Shown: positions 8,301 to 16,837 of the stretch, piece after piece
Layout: every line of letters begins with the position of its first letter
How positions within the stretch are numbered: the stretch's first letter is position 1
NCBI GenBank assembly: GCA_026390115.1
Contig: JAPLGO010000016.1
Span: forward strand, 62,001-126,000
DNA length: 64,000 nt
Origin: Campylobacterales bacterium
GTDB lineage: Bacteria; Campylobacterota; Campylobacteria; Campylobacterales; Sulfurimonadaceae
Direction: 5' to 3'
Position numbers and translations under genes: made by a program
Notes under the pieces: model-generated
Told to the model about the DNA's origin: nothing
What the model saw: only the letters and a program-made list of their open reading frames with translations
Databases searched by the model: none

Positions 8301-10198
8301 GCGCATCCTCTTTTGCAGACTATCTGAAAACTCAAATTACAGATATCACTTCGCTTCAAACTTTCTTTACAAACGAGACTTTTACGCTTCTAAGCAGTAC
8401 AAATGCAAACGACATTCAAGCTCAAATCAACAAAGTTGCAGAGTTGGGTGTAAAAACAGGGCAAACATTTACAGGCGGAGCAGAGGAGGCACTAAACTAT
8501 TTAGAGTCAATCGGTTTGGTTGCAAAAGCGATGGCAGATTCTCGCCAAAATATAAAATCGTGGGAAGACAGCTTCAAAACTCCAACGCAATTAGCACAAG
8601 ACATGGCAAGCACTTTAGGAGTAGCTCTCGCAACTTCTCTTGATGATCTAAACACTATGTTCTCAAAACTCTCCACCGATACAGACGGCTTAACAAATGC
8701 AGATTTAGCACTTTTAAATGCGAATAAAGATTTACTCACATCAACAGGTCAAATCACTCAAGCAGTAGCATCGGTCGGTAAGACGATGGCAGAGTCAACT
8801 TCTCTTATCGAAGCAGACATCCTAAACCAATACCAAAATCAAATCACACTCTCAGAGGCTTTTAAAACAGCTTCAAACTCTATTCAATCTTTTAGAGATG
8901 ATTTGCTAAAAATACCTTTATCTTTTGAGAGCGTTATGAGCGGTATCTCAAGCATCACTTCCGCAGAGGATGCAAGTAAAATATTGTCCGGCATTCAAGG
9001 ATATTACAATCAAGAAACATCAGCTCTCAGCACAAGTTATGCTGCAAGAATTGAATTATTAAACACGCAATCTGCTTTAGAAAAAGAGTCTCTAAACTCT
9101 AAAATCAGCTTACTCGAAAATGAAAAAGATATATTAAGAGGCTTTAAAGATTATGCAGACGGTATAAAAATATCTCAACTTCAAGACTCTTATTCAACAG
9201 CTGCGTTGCTCTCAAAGTTTAATGCGACTTGGAGCGATATGTCTCTGGCTGTGGCGCATGGTGATAAGAATGCTGCAGACCTTGGTTCAAGAACTCAAAC
9301 ATACGCAACAAACTATTTAGACTCACTCAAAAATACTGCATCAAAATCTGACTACACATTTGAGCAGAATAAAATAGCAAGCCTCTTTAGCAGTTTTGAG
9401 GGTACTGGCAATGTTGCTACGCTCGACACAATCAAACTATCATTAGAAAGTTTAGATAGCAATCTAGGCGATTCTATCAACAAACTAAAAGAGGATGAGA
9501 AAACAGCATTAGAGAGTTTAAAAAGCAAAACACTAAGTGCACTTAACACTTTAGAGTATGCAACAAGAGCGATAGCACCGGATTTGAGCGCATCGTTTAG
9601 CATGTTAAATGCAACGGCAATTGGCTATTTAAACATAGACTCTCCAATTGTCGGCTGGTTAAAAACATTAGATGCAAGCGTGAATAACATTAGTTTTGAC
9701 GGGTATAAAACTGCTACAAATACCACTGCAGCCTATGCAACTGCTAACAACTCTCTTATTTCTTCAGCATACAGCGATGTTTTAGGCAGAACTGCGGATG
9801 CAGCAGGTGCGGCATATTGGAATGCTCAATTGAGCAGCGGTGCAGTTTCAATAAGTAATTTAAAAACAGCCATCGCCATGGGTGCTCAAGCTAATGATTT
9901 GTCAGCTGCCAAAAATTGGCTAGTTAACGGCTCACATGCAAATGGACTTTCTCGTGTACCTTTCGACGGCTACATAGCAGAACTGCACAAAGATGAAAGA
10001 GTACTTACAGCGGATGAGACAAAAAGCTATGAGCGACCTATATTTGTAAACACTCAAGAGAACATACTCATTAAAGTGCTGAATGAAATCAAAGAGTTAA
10101 AAAATACAATTGCATCTCTTCAAGCAAAGAATAATAACAGCACCGAGCAAATAGTAAAAAATACTAAAAAACCTCTGTTGGAGTATAAAAATGCTTAA
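5324..10198 (+). CDS. Tail tape measure protein
   Basis: At 1624 residues it is by far the longest phage gene, as expected for the tape measure that sets tail length. The start is GTG after AGGAGGG. Residues 1-130 are coiled coil. About 690-770 is a hydrophobic, small-residue region ending in a glycine-serine linker (SGSGGGSSAP). The rest is mostly alpha-helical. Near 1480-1525 there is a DUF4214-like motif (DVLGRTADAAGAAYWNAQL). The C-terminus carries the tape-measure signature FDGYIAELHKDERVLTADET. Its end overlaps the next gene by 8 bases. Confidence 0.9.
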   Translation: MADKELKIKITVDKNTGAVSIVDGEFNKLSDTVSSTEKSIKDLNAQQDILRNSNIALQKTINNLNKEESDYKETKDYFTKKIKDNTIASKENAAQLKEHKDALKELKNNTDNTSMSLGEMASKIGLFYIAYETFKDTIGKVLTDGFSYNKQLEDSSAGLTALTVATSSNISAMGNHLSITEKYYLAQKEAISTTAELNKINTETTRSLAENAQIYKSLYATMKDHGASNAQMVTMTKELSIASSSAGIQMHALLAGVDGLATGTVLANSDLGRFLGSIGLTNDKLKESKDVAGLVIDKLKDFKVLDTMTVATSQLSNAWNQFTGELTKDYFEHSKDSIKELTSLLNGTTTALKNLKIEWTAEINIKGVDDYKIKLSQLEADLKEAKKNAAGAGWFPKDAYIQESKLIEGQISLLKERFEFASKSTVQKDTLVKKEKDPQQTYEQWKALELKKKDVTTATDEELKKIYEARYKDEEAKAKKAITEMATRTKEWATESIKISANLAAAQMDAQNKPYIDLLAKYDEEVLKFGKVQGAKEKLAEAYNAELEKLNKASLQKSLENEDTLAAMGFKIFEENEAKKLALTNESIDTSMNHMQSMLDMQISLAESAKDWTNNLSGQAGNIADISKAMDAMRVLDMKSTKTNLQLQEDYAKAFLSANGDIVKEKEASVRFDEGNAQLKDELNRQEINGYATLAGAMSQSFSKGSDAAMAFMAIQQSLSLYNGVTAVLGAWASAPFPANLPAVASTTVAVAALLAQVGQSFSGSGGGSSAPTEDFAANKALIEANYNPITDRLDRQISLLESIDRKGSSSSLGISKSSSDFEKNYKLWVEDTLQKARIGSVNSKMSVAELNQVVDAIEVKSGVNTFTTTQSNGLNANNIGYISLNTDILREGYNLISALQTAQGGYTGTLGQAGMHGTQAEMNAQVQASIADSLNKAQGLVNDWAMGIIGSMDDLESAAKDFKNYYDDVTGSMFYQTDTLKKAFDDVDKLRGASSFADYLKTQITDITSLQTFFTNETFTLLSSTNANDIQAQINKVAELGVKTGQTFTGGAEEALNYLESIGLVAKAMADSRQNIKSWEDSFKTPTQLAQDMASTLGVALATSLDDLNTMFSKLSTDTDGLTNADLALLNANKDLLTSTGQITQAVASVGKTMAESTSLIEADILNQYQNQITLSEAFKTASNSIQSFRDDLLKIPLSFESVMSGISSITSAEDASKILSGIQGYYNQETSALSTSYAARIELLNTQSALEKESLNSKISLLENEKDILRGFKDYADGIKISQLQDSYSTAALLSKFNATWSDMSLAVAHGDKNAADLGSRTQTYATNYLDSLKNTASKSDYTFEQNKIASLFSSFEGTGNVATLDTIKLSLESLDSNLGDSINKLKEDEKTALESLKSKTLSALNTLEYATRAIAPDLSASFSMLNATAIGYLNIDSPIVGWLKTLDASVNNISFDGYKTATNTTAAYATANNSLISSAYSDVLGRTADAAGAAYWNAQLSSGAVSISNLKTAIAMGAQANDLSAAKNWLVNGSHANGLSRVPFDGYIAELHKDERVLTADETKSYERPIFVNTQENILIKVLNEIKELKNTIASLQAKNNNSTEQIVKNTKKPLLEYKNA

Positions 10199-11147
10199 CG
10201 GAAAACTAACAAAAAACAGTCTTTCACTCACGCTCAATGGCAAAACTTATACCAGGGAATATTACTGCTCTGTAAGAAGCACGAGCGGTTTTGCAGATGC
10301 AGCAATCCCAGAATGGATAGCAGGCAATTATGCAGTAAATGCCGAGGTTAAGATAGATGCACTCAAGAGAATATTTAAGCTTCATGCATTAGCTGCCACA
10401 GTTGAGCATCCGCTAGAACACCCAGAATTATGGACAGACATGGGAGGTATTAACAGCTACAAAGCATTCGACAACATTTTAAACTCGCAGGCTGTAGCTA
10501 CGCAAAGCGTCACAATCGAAATTAACTTTAACCGCTCAAATGCACTTGCACTCTTAAACATAGAGGGCATGGCATCCATCACGGTTGAGCAAAAGTCCAA
10601 CATTGATAATTCAGTTGTAGTAGCAGCGACAACATACACAACAAGAAAATTTGCAGGCAAAACACCCTATTCAATTTTCTTTAAACCTATCCGCACAAAA
10701 AGAGTATTGCTTATAAAAGGGCTTAAATGGCATCCAAACTCTCGCCTTATCGTAACGATTCCATACGCAGGCAAAACTCTTAAAATCGGAACTATTGCAA
10801 ACACCATGCTGTTAGATTTAGGAGCAACACTCTATAAAACATCCATTGGCTTTGACAACGATTCAACGCGTATAGTGGATGATTTCGGCGGTGTGACTTT
10901 TACAGAGAGGGAGGTCACGGATATTTTAAAAGCAAGCGTAATTATAGATACCGACGACACGGACGAAATTTTTTACACGCTCAAATCCCGCGCAAAAGAG
11001 ATGAGCCTCTGGGTGGGAGATAACCGAGACAAAGGCTTTGAGAGCCTCACGATGATAGGCTATCCACAAGGTACGGAGTTTAGCATAGAAAAATACAATA
11101 AAGCCGAATACCCAATCACAATCATAGGAGACAGCAATGCCAATTAG
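10191..11147 (+). CDS. Tail tip or distal tail protein, unassigned
   Basis: This 318-residue beta-rich protein lies directly after the tape measure, where distal-tail or tail-hub proteins are encoded in siphoviruses. Residues 1-60 (KNSLSLTLNGKTYTREYYCS) and the segment about 200-250 look like small beta-sandwich units. No family was recognised with confidence. The start overlaps the tape measure stop (ATGCTTAA), implying coupling. A role in the tail tip is inferred from position. Confidence 0.55.
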   Translation: MLNGKLTKNSLSLTLNGKTYTREYYCSVRSTSGFADAAIPEWIAGNYAVNAEVKIDALKRIFKLHALAATVEHPLEHPELWTDMGGINSYKAFDNILNSQAVATQSVTIEINFNRSNALALLNIEGMASITVEQKSNIDNSVVVAATTYTTRKFAGKTPYSIFFKPIRTKRVLLIKGLKWHPNSRLIVTIPYAGKTLKIGTIANTMLLDLGATLYKTSIGFDNDSTRIVDDFGGVTFTEREVTDILKASVIIDTDDTDEIFYTLKSRAKEMSLWVGDNRDKGFESLTMIGYPQGTEFSIEKYNKAEYPITIIGDSNAN

Positions 11148-11541
11148 TAACTTACCCGTTTATACAGGTATATGGCCAAACGCCAGCACACAGACGGATG
11201 AAGATTATGCGAACAACACCTTTTTCGCGCATGCGTGGATAGGCACGACTTTAATGCCGGCAGTTAATATATTTATTCCGGCATTTAACAATATGGCTGC
11301 AGCTGTAGTTACAGATAGAGATGCAGTTTTGGAAGCGAAAAATATCACTTTAGCAGCGCGAGATGTAGTAGTAAACACAGCGTCTTCCTTACCGACAGGA
11401 GTAATAAACGACAGCACGCAAACTCTTCTTGATACATGGTCGAGTACGAAGATAAACACACGCTTGGTACTAAAACAAGACGCAGCAACAGCCATAACCC
11501 TCGCCCAAGTCCAAGCAATAGCTTTAAGCATTAAATTTTAA
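11137..11541 (+). CDS. Putative tail fibre-associated protein
   Basis: This 134-residue protein overlaps the preceding gene by 11 bases. Residues 70-95 (VLEAKNITLAARDVVVNTAS) are a helical stalk. They are followed by STQTLLDTWSSTKINTRLVL, a pattern common at the ends of phage tail fibre proteins. It may be a short fibre or fibre-anchor subunit. Assigned by composition and place. Confidence 0.45.
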   Translation: MPISNLPVYTGIWPNASTQTDEDYANNTFFAHAWIGTTLMPAVNIFIPAFNNMAAAVVTDRDAVLEAKNITLAARDVVVNTASSLPTGVINDSTQTLLDTWSSTKINTRLVLKQDAATAITLAQVQAIALSIKF

Positions 11542-11561
11542 ATTAAAATAAGGAAAACAAC

Positions 11562-11972
11562 ATGACAAACTTAGCGACATTCGCTCAAAGCACAAAGACA
11601 TTATCTGCGGTAAGCACATTAGCGTGTGTGATGGGATCACCAAACACTGCAAGCAATACTTCACTCATCTGTACGGCAGGGGTAAACGGAGCATTAGTAT
11701 CAAAAATATCGGTAGTTCCTAGGGGAACAATAGGAGCAACAGCGATGTACTTATTTATAAGTAAAGACAATGGAGTAACTAATTATTTAATAGGTGGCGA
11801 GCTAATAACAGCATGTACAATATCAGCAACAACAGATATCCCAGAGACACTATTCACAAATTGTAGCGACATTAGCCCACTACGATTAGAACCAGGAGAT
11901 AAGTTATACATAGGTGCAGCAGTTGCTTTAGCTGCCGGAATAGTTACGCATTGCCAGTGGACGGACTTCTAA
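11562..11972 (+). CDS. Putative virion structural protein
   Basis: This 136-residue beta-rich, alanine/threonine-rich protein starts MTNLATFAQSTKTLSAVSTL and ends LYIGAAVALAAGIVTHCQW. Small proteins of this shape occur among tail fibre genes of Mu-like prophages. AAGGAAA precedes the ATG. No enzymatic motif is visible. It may be a fibre-tip or baseplate decoration. Confidence 0.5.
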   Translation: MTNLATFAQSTKTLSAVSTLACVMGSPNTASNTSLICTAGVNGALVSKISVVPRGTIGATAMYLFISKDNGVTNYLIGGELITACTISATTDIPETLFTNCSDISPLRLEPGDKLYIGAAVALAAGIVTHCQWTDF

Positions 11973-11973
11973 A

Positions 11974-13155
11974 ATGCCACACTGGCAACTTCCAAGACTT
12001 CGCCCTGATATTGGCGGTGGTTTAAGTATGTTATCGGCTAAAGCAACAAGCGGTTCATGCAAAAACTTAGATATACCGCTCGGTTCAGCTGCAACTACTG
12101 CTGCCTTATTGCCAAATTTTACGGTTGCTAATACATGGTTGTCCGTAAAAGATGTTGACCCTAGTTTGATAAGCAAATTTCCTGTGCAACTTAGCTCTTC
12201 ATTTGCAACTTTAGCACTTCCAAGCATCCAATATTCCGAAACTGTAGTAACAAATGCAGGGGTAATGGTTCAAGCCAGAGGAACAGGGGTATATACCTCT
12301 TTGGACGGTATTACATGGGCAAATACGGCAACTCTCGCTTATTCAAATGCTGGGCTTCCTATTGTTACAGATGGTACATCTGTAGTAATTTTCTGTAGTA
12401 GTGGAGCAACAAGTACATATTCTTATCGCTCAACAGATTTTATAAACTGGACACAGAATGCTAGTTTTAATGGGGAATCACTTGTTTCATCTGCTTGTTA
12501 TGGCAACGGTAAAATACTTTGTACTGTTGGGTCGTATGGAACAGCTTCTCAGACTGCATTAATATCTACAAATCTTGGCGTGTCATGGTCTTGGAATACT
12601 CTTCCGGTTTCAGATTGGTGGACTGGATGTGCATTTGCAAATAATATGTTTATGGCGGCAGTTACAACTGGAACTCACGGTAAGACAGCTTGTGCTACAT
12701 CGCCCGACGGTGTTACATGGACCACTAGGACTTTACCGTCTCCGGGTGCATTTAGAACTTTAAAAGCGTTGAACGGTAAATTTACAATTTGTGGTGGTGA
12801 CAGTGATGCTTTTTCTACATCGTTGGACGGTACTACATGGTCAGCAAATGTCATTCTTCCAAACCCAACAACTAGGGAGTGGGGAGCTATAGCGTATGGT
12901 AACGGAGCTTATGTAGTAATACTAAACTATACAGCAGGAACATCTTATTGTATTTCTAATAATGGAATAGATTGGTTTGAATTCACAGTAGCGAGTTTTT
13001 ATGCTGGAAATATTAGTCATATTGGAAATGGAGTATTCTTTATAGGTGCAGGAGCTGGTGCGAATGTACCTAGTAAGCTTATAGTAGCTTCGGTAGAGCA
13101 GGGGTTAATTCAAATAACCGGAGCAGCAAACACATATATCAGGATTAGGAAATAA
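11974..13155 (+). CDS. Beta-propeller tail spike/receptor-binding protein
   Basis: This is a 393-residue protein. From about residue 105 it contains a series of BNR/Asp-box-like repeats: VYTSLDGITWANT, YRSTDFINWTQN, LISTNLGVSWSWN, CATSPDGVTWTTR, FSTSLDGTTWSAN and CISNNGIDWFEF. About six blades suggest a sialidase-type propeller that binds sugars on the host surface. No catalytic sialidase triad was checked. It starts one base after the preceding stop. The likely role is host recognition. Confidence 0.6.
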   Translation: MPHWQLPRLRPDIGGGLSMLSAKATSGSCKNLDIPLGSAATTAALLPNFTVANTWLSVKDVDPSLISKFPVQLSSSFATLALPSIQYSETVVTNAGVMVQARGTGVYTSLDGITWANTATLAYSNAGLPIVTDGTSVVIFCSSGATSTYSYRSTDFINWTQNASFNGESLVSSACYGNGKILCTVGSYGTASQTALISTNLGVSWSWNTLPVSDWWTGCAFANNMFMAAVTTGTHGKTACATSPDGVTWTTRTLPSPGAFRTLKALNGKFTICGGDSDAFSTSLDGTTWSANVILPNPTTREWGAIAYGNGAYVVILNYTAGTSYCISNNGIDWFEFTVASFYAGNISHIGNGVFFIGAGAGANVPSKLIVASVEQGLIQITGAANTYIRIRK

Positions 13156-13157
13156 AA

Positions 13158-13688
13158 ATGAAAAAAGTACATTTAAAAACACTCGCAGCAACAACAGAAC
13201 CTCTGCCTTTATTCCTTATAGGACTAGAGCAAGAGTCTCTGAATGATTTAAGCTGGACTGACGAAACTCTTGGAGTATCAGAATACGGATTTTGGCAAGA
13301 AGTGGACGCTACTCCACCGTTTGACAATCTAAGCACTTATGATGGCACAGAGGTTTTAACAGCGGATGCAGTTACTATAACTGTAAATGTTGTAAGAGGT
13401 GTGAGGTTGAAAACCGATGCTGAGTTATTGACTGAGTTTAAGTCGACTGTACCCACTCAAATTACAAAACTTCAAGCAATGCGAGCAATGAAAACGGTTG
13501 CAACTCCTAACGGTACTCTTTGGGTAGATTTTAACAATGCTTTAGCAACAAATACAGATGCAATGGATGAATGGAATTTAAGCCCTGTATTACTGAGAAG
13601 TAATGTATATGTTGCACAGTTGGCTCTATATCTTGGAATTACAGAGAGACAACTTGATGAGTTATTTATTTTAGGAGCGAGTTTATAA
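13158..13688 (+). CDS. Tail fibre accessory protein, unassigned
   Basis: This 176-residue protein starts two bases after the propeller gene and overlaps the next gene by one base. Its N-terminal half is beta-rich. The C-terminal half (LLTEFKSTVPTQITKLQAMR, then a segment ending LGITERQLDELFILGASL) is helical and resembles the C-terminal part of small virion proteins following fibre genes. It could act as a fibre assembly chaperone, but this is guesswork from order. Confidence 0.45.
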   Translation: MKKVHLKTLAATTEPLPLFLIGLEQESLNDLSWTDETLGVSEYGFWQEVDATPPFDNLSTYDGTEVLTADAVTITVNVVRGVRLKTDAELLTEFKSTVPTQITKLQAMRAMKTVATPNGTLWVDFNNALATNTDAMDEWNLSPVLLRSNVYVAQLALYLGITERQLDELFILGASL

Positions 13689-13975
13689 TGATTCAAAGAG
13701 CAAAGAAAAAGTTTAAAGCATTCTGCAGCACAAAAGCTTGCACTTGTTTTATTGACAGTTGGTTTGGTACAAATATCGGAGAGTGCTGTAAGGCACACGA
13801 TTATGAATATGAGATACAAGTACACTCCAAAGAGGTTGCAGATTTGAGGCTTTTTAAGTGTATTAGAGCAAAAACAAATGTTGTACTTGCCGGTGTGATG
13901 TGGTCAGGTGTAAGAGCCGGCGGATATATAACTTCGTGGAATCGAATAAAAAAGGAGCGTGAAAATGTTAAATGA
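13688..13975 (+). CDS. Phospholipase A2-like protein (CCxxHD motif)
   Basis: This 95-residue protein has the string GECCKAHDYEYE, which matches the CCxxHDxxY active-site pattern of secreted phospholipase A2, where His is catalytic and Asp orients it. Further cysteines (CSTKACTC, residues 13-20, and one at about 56) could form disulfides. A hydrophobic helix follows (VVLAGVMWSGVRAGGYI). It begins the lysis cassette, one base into the preceding stop and overlapping the holin gene. A role in membrane damage or virion entry is inferred. Confidence 0.5.
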   Translation: MIQRAKKKFKAFCSTKACTCFIDSWFGTNIGECCKAHDYEYEIQVHSKEVADLRLFKCIRAKTNVVLAGVMWSGVRAGGYITSWNRIKKERENVK

Positions 13976-14240
13976 GATTAAAAGAGTCGGTGTTTTACTA
14001 ATAGTTTTTGCAGTTGTTTTATTTGCATTTTTGAGCGGAGAGTATGAGCTGCTAACAAGCCCGTTGCAGTTGGTTTTATTAAAAACACAATTAGTTCTTG
14101 CAGGGTTACTCTTGGCACATGTGGCTAGAAAACAGCTCTTTCCAAAGATGGACTTAACGAATGATAATAATTGGCAGCACTTCTTAATTGTGCTAAGTTT
14201 TTATCTTGTAATTCCTTATTGCTTTAGTATGGGCGGATGA
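13965..14240 (+). CDS. Putative holin
   Basis: This 91-residue protein has three hydrophobic stretches (about 8-26, 40-54 and 73-89) and a charged N-terminus (MLNEIKR). The ATG at 13965 is chosen because AAGGAG lies seven bases upstream; a GTG two codons earlier is too close to it. It lies directly before the lytic transglycosylase and overlaps its start (ATGATGA), the usual holin-endolysin order. No sequence family was recognised. Confidence 0.55.
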   Translation: MLNEIKRVGVLLIVFAVVLFAFLSGEYELLTSPLQLVLLKTQLVLAGLLLAHVARKQLFPKMDLTNDNNWQHFLIVLSFYLVIPYCFSMGG

Positions 14241-14809
14241 TGAAAGCTCTTCTGTTGCTGCTTCTATCGATTGCGCTTTATGCCGGAACCTGCGCTAACT
14301 ATGTACAAGAGGTAAGAAGATACCATTATGCAGAGTTTGGTGTTGATTTTCCGTATCAGTACGCAATAGGACAACTACAACAAGAGAGTGGATGCAGAAA
14401 TGTAATCTCTATTGACGGAGTAGGCTCGGAGGGAGTATCACAAATAACTTTCAAAGTTTGGAAAATAATGCTTATTGCTGCAGGAATCAATGATATTAAA
14501 GCTGTTGGAAACCAACTTAGAGCGCAAGCAATCATCATGCACTCGCTGCACAATCCAAAGCAAGGGTTGTGGGTCACTTACCAAAAATACAATGGCGGTG
14601 GTTTGGTTCTTAAAGAGATAAACCGTGCCGGCATTGAAGATTGGCAAAAGGCAAAAGATGAGTGCAAAAGAGGGCAGTCTTGTTTTACCTACAAAGGCAA
14701 AACGACATGTAGAAGCAATTGCGAAATCAACTACGACTATTCTCAAAAAATCTATAAATACGGAGGGGAATATGGGAGCGTTCAATCCACTCAGTTTCGT
14801 TACTGGTAA
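14237..14809 (+). CDS. Lytic transglycosylase-type endolysin
   Basis: This is a 190-residue protein. Residues 1-17 are a signal peptide (MMKALLLLLLSIALYAGTCA), so export may be Sec-dependent. The SLT-like core starts at YAIGQLQQESGCRNVIS, where the Glu of QQES is the likely catalytic acid, followed by GVGSEGVSQITFKVW. It would cut the glycan strands of peptidoglycan at lysis. Six cysteines in the last third suggest periplasmic disulfides. It overlaps the holin gene, and its end contains the start of the spanin gene. Confidence 0.75.
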   Translation: MMKALLLLLLSIALYAGTCANYVQEVRRYHYAEFGVDFPYQYAIGQLQQESGCRNVISIDGVGSEGVSQITFKVWKIMLIAAGINDIKAVGNQLRAQAIIMHSLHNPKQGLWVTYQKYNGGGLVLKEINRAGIEDWQKAKDECKRGQSCFTYKGKTTCRSNCEINYDYSQKIYKYGGEYGSVQSTQFRYW

Positions 14810-15119
14810 GTTTTCTATATGGATTATCGGCGTTTTGGTAGCGACATCGATGTCGTTAGCTGGATGGATATATCTACTCAAAGCAGACATAAAAGTCGAG
14901 CAGGCAGAACGAAGAGAAATAGAAAACGCTTTGGCACTTCAATCGTCTCTCATAGAGGCTAACCGTGCGAGTTACGAGACAAACCTAGAAACCGCCAAAG
15001 AGCAACAACAGAGAGTAAAAATTGAGTACAAAACAAAAGTAAAAATAATAGAAAAATGGAGGGATTCAAATGCGACATGCAGTGGCAGTATTGCTTATCT
15101 TAACAGTTACAATTTTTAG
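14772..15119 (+). CDS. Inner-membrane spanin (Rz-like)
   Basis: This is a 115-residue protein. Residues 12-32 form one N-terminal transmembrane helix (FSIWIIGVLVATSMSLAGWI), followed by a long charged coiled coil (about 35-95). The topology is that of Rz, which spans the periplasm to fuse inner and outer membranes. GGAGGGGA lies just before its ATG at 14772. It starts inside the transglycosylase gene and ends inside the lipoprotein gene in another frame. Confidence 0.65.
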   Translation: MGAFNPLSFVTGKFSIWIIGVLVATSMSLAGWIYLLKADIKVEQAERREIENALALQSSLIEANRASYETNLETAKEQQQRVKIEYKTKVKIIEKWRDSNATCSGSIAYLNSYNF

Positions 15120-15312
15120 CGGATGTGCTCAAAAAGAGTGTGTAGCTATTCCGCAAAAATGTGTAGTGCCTCAGACTCCAGAACCGACAATCGATTACGA
15201 ACCGTGTGCAGACAATGACTACGGATGTATCGTCTCAAAGAGTTTGAAAAATTATGAGGCTCAAAAGAATTATGCGAGAGAGTTGAAGATAAATAGTGAG
15301 GTGTGTAGATAG
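15070..15312 (+). CDS. Outer-membrane lipoprotein spanin (Rz1-like)
   Basis: This 80-residue protein has a lipoprotein signal (MRHAVAVLLILTVTIFSGC), with the lipobox Cys at residue 19. A short proline- and cysteine-bearing mature part follows (VVPQTPEPTIDYEP). It overlaps the Rz-like gene by 50 bases in a different frame, the hallmark of Rz/Rz1 pairs. GGAGG precedes the start. Together the two should disrupt the outer membrane in the last lysis step. Confidence 0.7.
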   Translation: MRHAVAVLLILTVTIFSGCAQKECVAIPQKCVVPQTPEPTIDYEPCADNDYGCIVSKSLKNYEAQKNYARELKINSEVCR

Positions 15313-15429
15313 TTTCAATTTTTCAATAAAGCCACAGCCAACCCATCCCTAAGCTGACTGATACAAAAATTTTAACCAAGAAGATACACTAACTTAAGAA
15401 AAAGTGACTTTTTGGTACAAGGACAAGCA

Positions 15430-16212
15430 ATGCAGTCAACAAAGTTAAAAGCACCCTTTGGATGGGTAGGTGGCAAGTCAAAACTTGCTTATGATATAGT
15501 GAGTTTAATTCCTCAAGAGCATACAACATATGTAGAAGTATTTGGCGGAGCACTTAGTGTATTTTATGCCAAAGATAAATCGAAATTAGAAGTTGTAAAT
15601 GACATAAATTCTGATTTAGTGAATCTACATAGATCAATAAGAACCAACCCCCAAACCTTGTCATATTATCTCAACAATATGCTCATATCCAGAGAGCTGT
15701 TTGATGATATACGACACAAAAAATTAAAGCCAAAAAACAAGATTGAAGCAGCTGCTTTTTATCTCTACCAGCTGACGCAAAGTTTTGGTTCTAAGGGCGA
15801 TAATTTTGCGATGAGTGCAAAGTCCGGACGCAAACCAAAAGACATATATAAGTCTTATAAAAAGTGGTCGGATAGACTCAAAGGTGTGACTATTGAAAAC
15901 AAATCTTTTCAAGAACTCATACCACTCTACGATAAAAAAGAAGCATTTTTCTATGTTGACCCTCCCTATGTTTCAACTGAGAGTTATTACAAAAATACAG
16001 GTGGATTTGGAGTAGCGGAACACAAACAGTTGGCAGTGCTTTTGTCAAATATGAAAGGCAAGTTTTTACTCTCATATAATGATTGTGAGCTGGTCAGAGA
16101 GCTGTATAAAGAGTTTAATATAAGAGCTACAAAAGAGATTGAATACACGCTTGGAAAAAATGTGCATGGGAAGAATAAGAGTGTGCGGGAGGTAATTATT
16201 ACTAATTACTAG
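15430..16212 (+). CDS. DNA adenine methylase, Dam/D12 class
   Basis: This is a 260-residue protein. The N-terminal motif X/I region is APFGWVGGKSKL then VEVFGGALSVFY. Catalytic motif IV is DPPY (in FFYVDPPYVS). These place it in the D12 class of N6-adenine methyltransferases. The ATG at 15430 has AAGGA six bases upstream. Prophage methylases of this type protect phage DNA from host restriction or alter repressor control. The target sequence cannot be read from the protein. No restriction partner is adjacent, so it looks solitary. Confidence 0.85.
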   Translation: MQSTKLKAPFGWVGGKSKLAYDIVSLIPQEHTTYVEVFGGALSVFYAKDKSKLEVVNDINSDLVNLHRSIRTNPQTLSYYLNNMLISRELFDDIRHKKLKPKNKIEAAAFYLYQLTQSFGSKGDNFAMSAKSGRKPKDIYKSYKKWSDRLKGVTIENKSFQELIPLYDKKEAFFYVDPPYVSTESYYKNTGGFGVAEHKQLAVLLSNMKGKFLLSYNDCELVRELYKEFNIRATKEIEYTLGKNVHGKNKSVREVIITNY

Positions 16213-16252
16213 GTTTAGTTATAATACTTCTAAATGAATTTTAGGGGTTATT

Positions 16253-16837
16253 ATGAATTTTACAAATATACCAGCTTTTGAAAATAGAATGACTCAACAA
16301 GGTGTAGAAATTTCATTTTTCACAATCATATATGGTGCAAATAGATGTGAGATTGAATGTGCTTATTCTATCTCACAAAAAAAGTTTATATTTGGATTTG
16401 TTAATGCAAATATAGGCTTTACCATTACACTAGATGGAATCAATGCCACAACTAATCTCGAGGGAAGAATTTCAACTAAATTAGCAGAGTGCAGAGATGG
16501 TTCAAGCGATTGGAAACCTAGTCATTTTTTTGATATTTTAAATAATCATTTGCCAAATGTTACATTTGCTCAAATCACAAGAGGACAATATATAGGTATT
16601 TATACAGCTGCATCAGCTTTCGAAGATAGAATCTTCTTTAATCATTGGAGGCGTTCTGGCATGTCTCCTGAGCAAGCTGAAAAGACACAAAGTTTACTTG
16701 GAAGACAAGTTTTAGATTTTTGTAGAGCCAATAGGATAATACCGGTGTTTTATCCAAATCCAACAGACCGTACATTTAATGTTGCAAAAGATTATCTATT
16801 AGATCATCAAACTCATGGATTTAATCAAAACCCATAA
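16253..16837 (+). CDS. Unknown protein encoded with the repressor
   Basis: This 194-residue protein was not recognised. Visible features are IIYGANRCEIECAYS near residue 27, then KFIFGFVNANIGFTITLDG. The C-terminal third is helical (SPEQAEKTQSLLGRQVLDFC). No signal peptide or membrane helix is seen. A likely -10 (TATAAT, about 16220) precedes it. Its stop overlaps the repressor ATG by one base (TAATG), so the two are made together. It may modulate the repressor or act as an immunity function. Confidence 0.5.
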   Translation: MNFTNIPAFENRMTQQGVEISFFTIIYGANRCEIECAYSISQKKFIFGFVNANIGFTITLDGINATTNLEGRISTKLAECRDGSSDWKPSHFFDILNNHLPNVTFAQITRGQYIGIYTAASAFEDRIFFNHWRRSGMSPEQAEKTQSLLGRQVLDFCRANRIIPVFYPNPTDRTFNVAKDYLLDHQTHGFNQNP

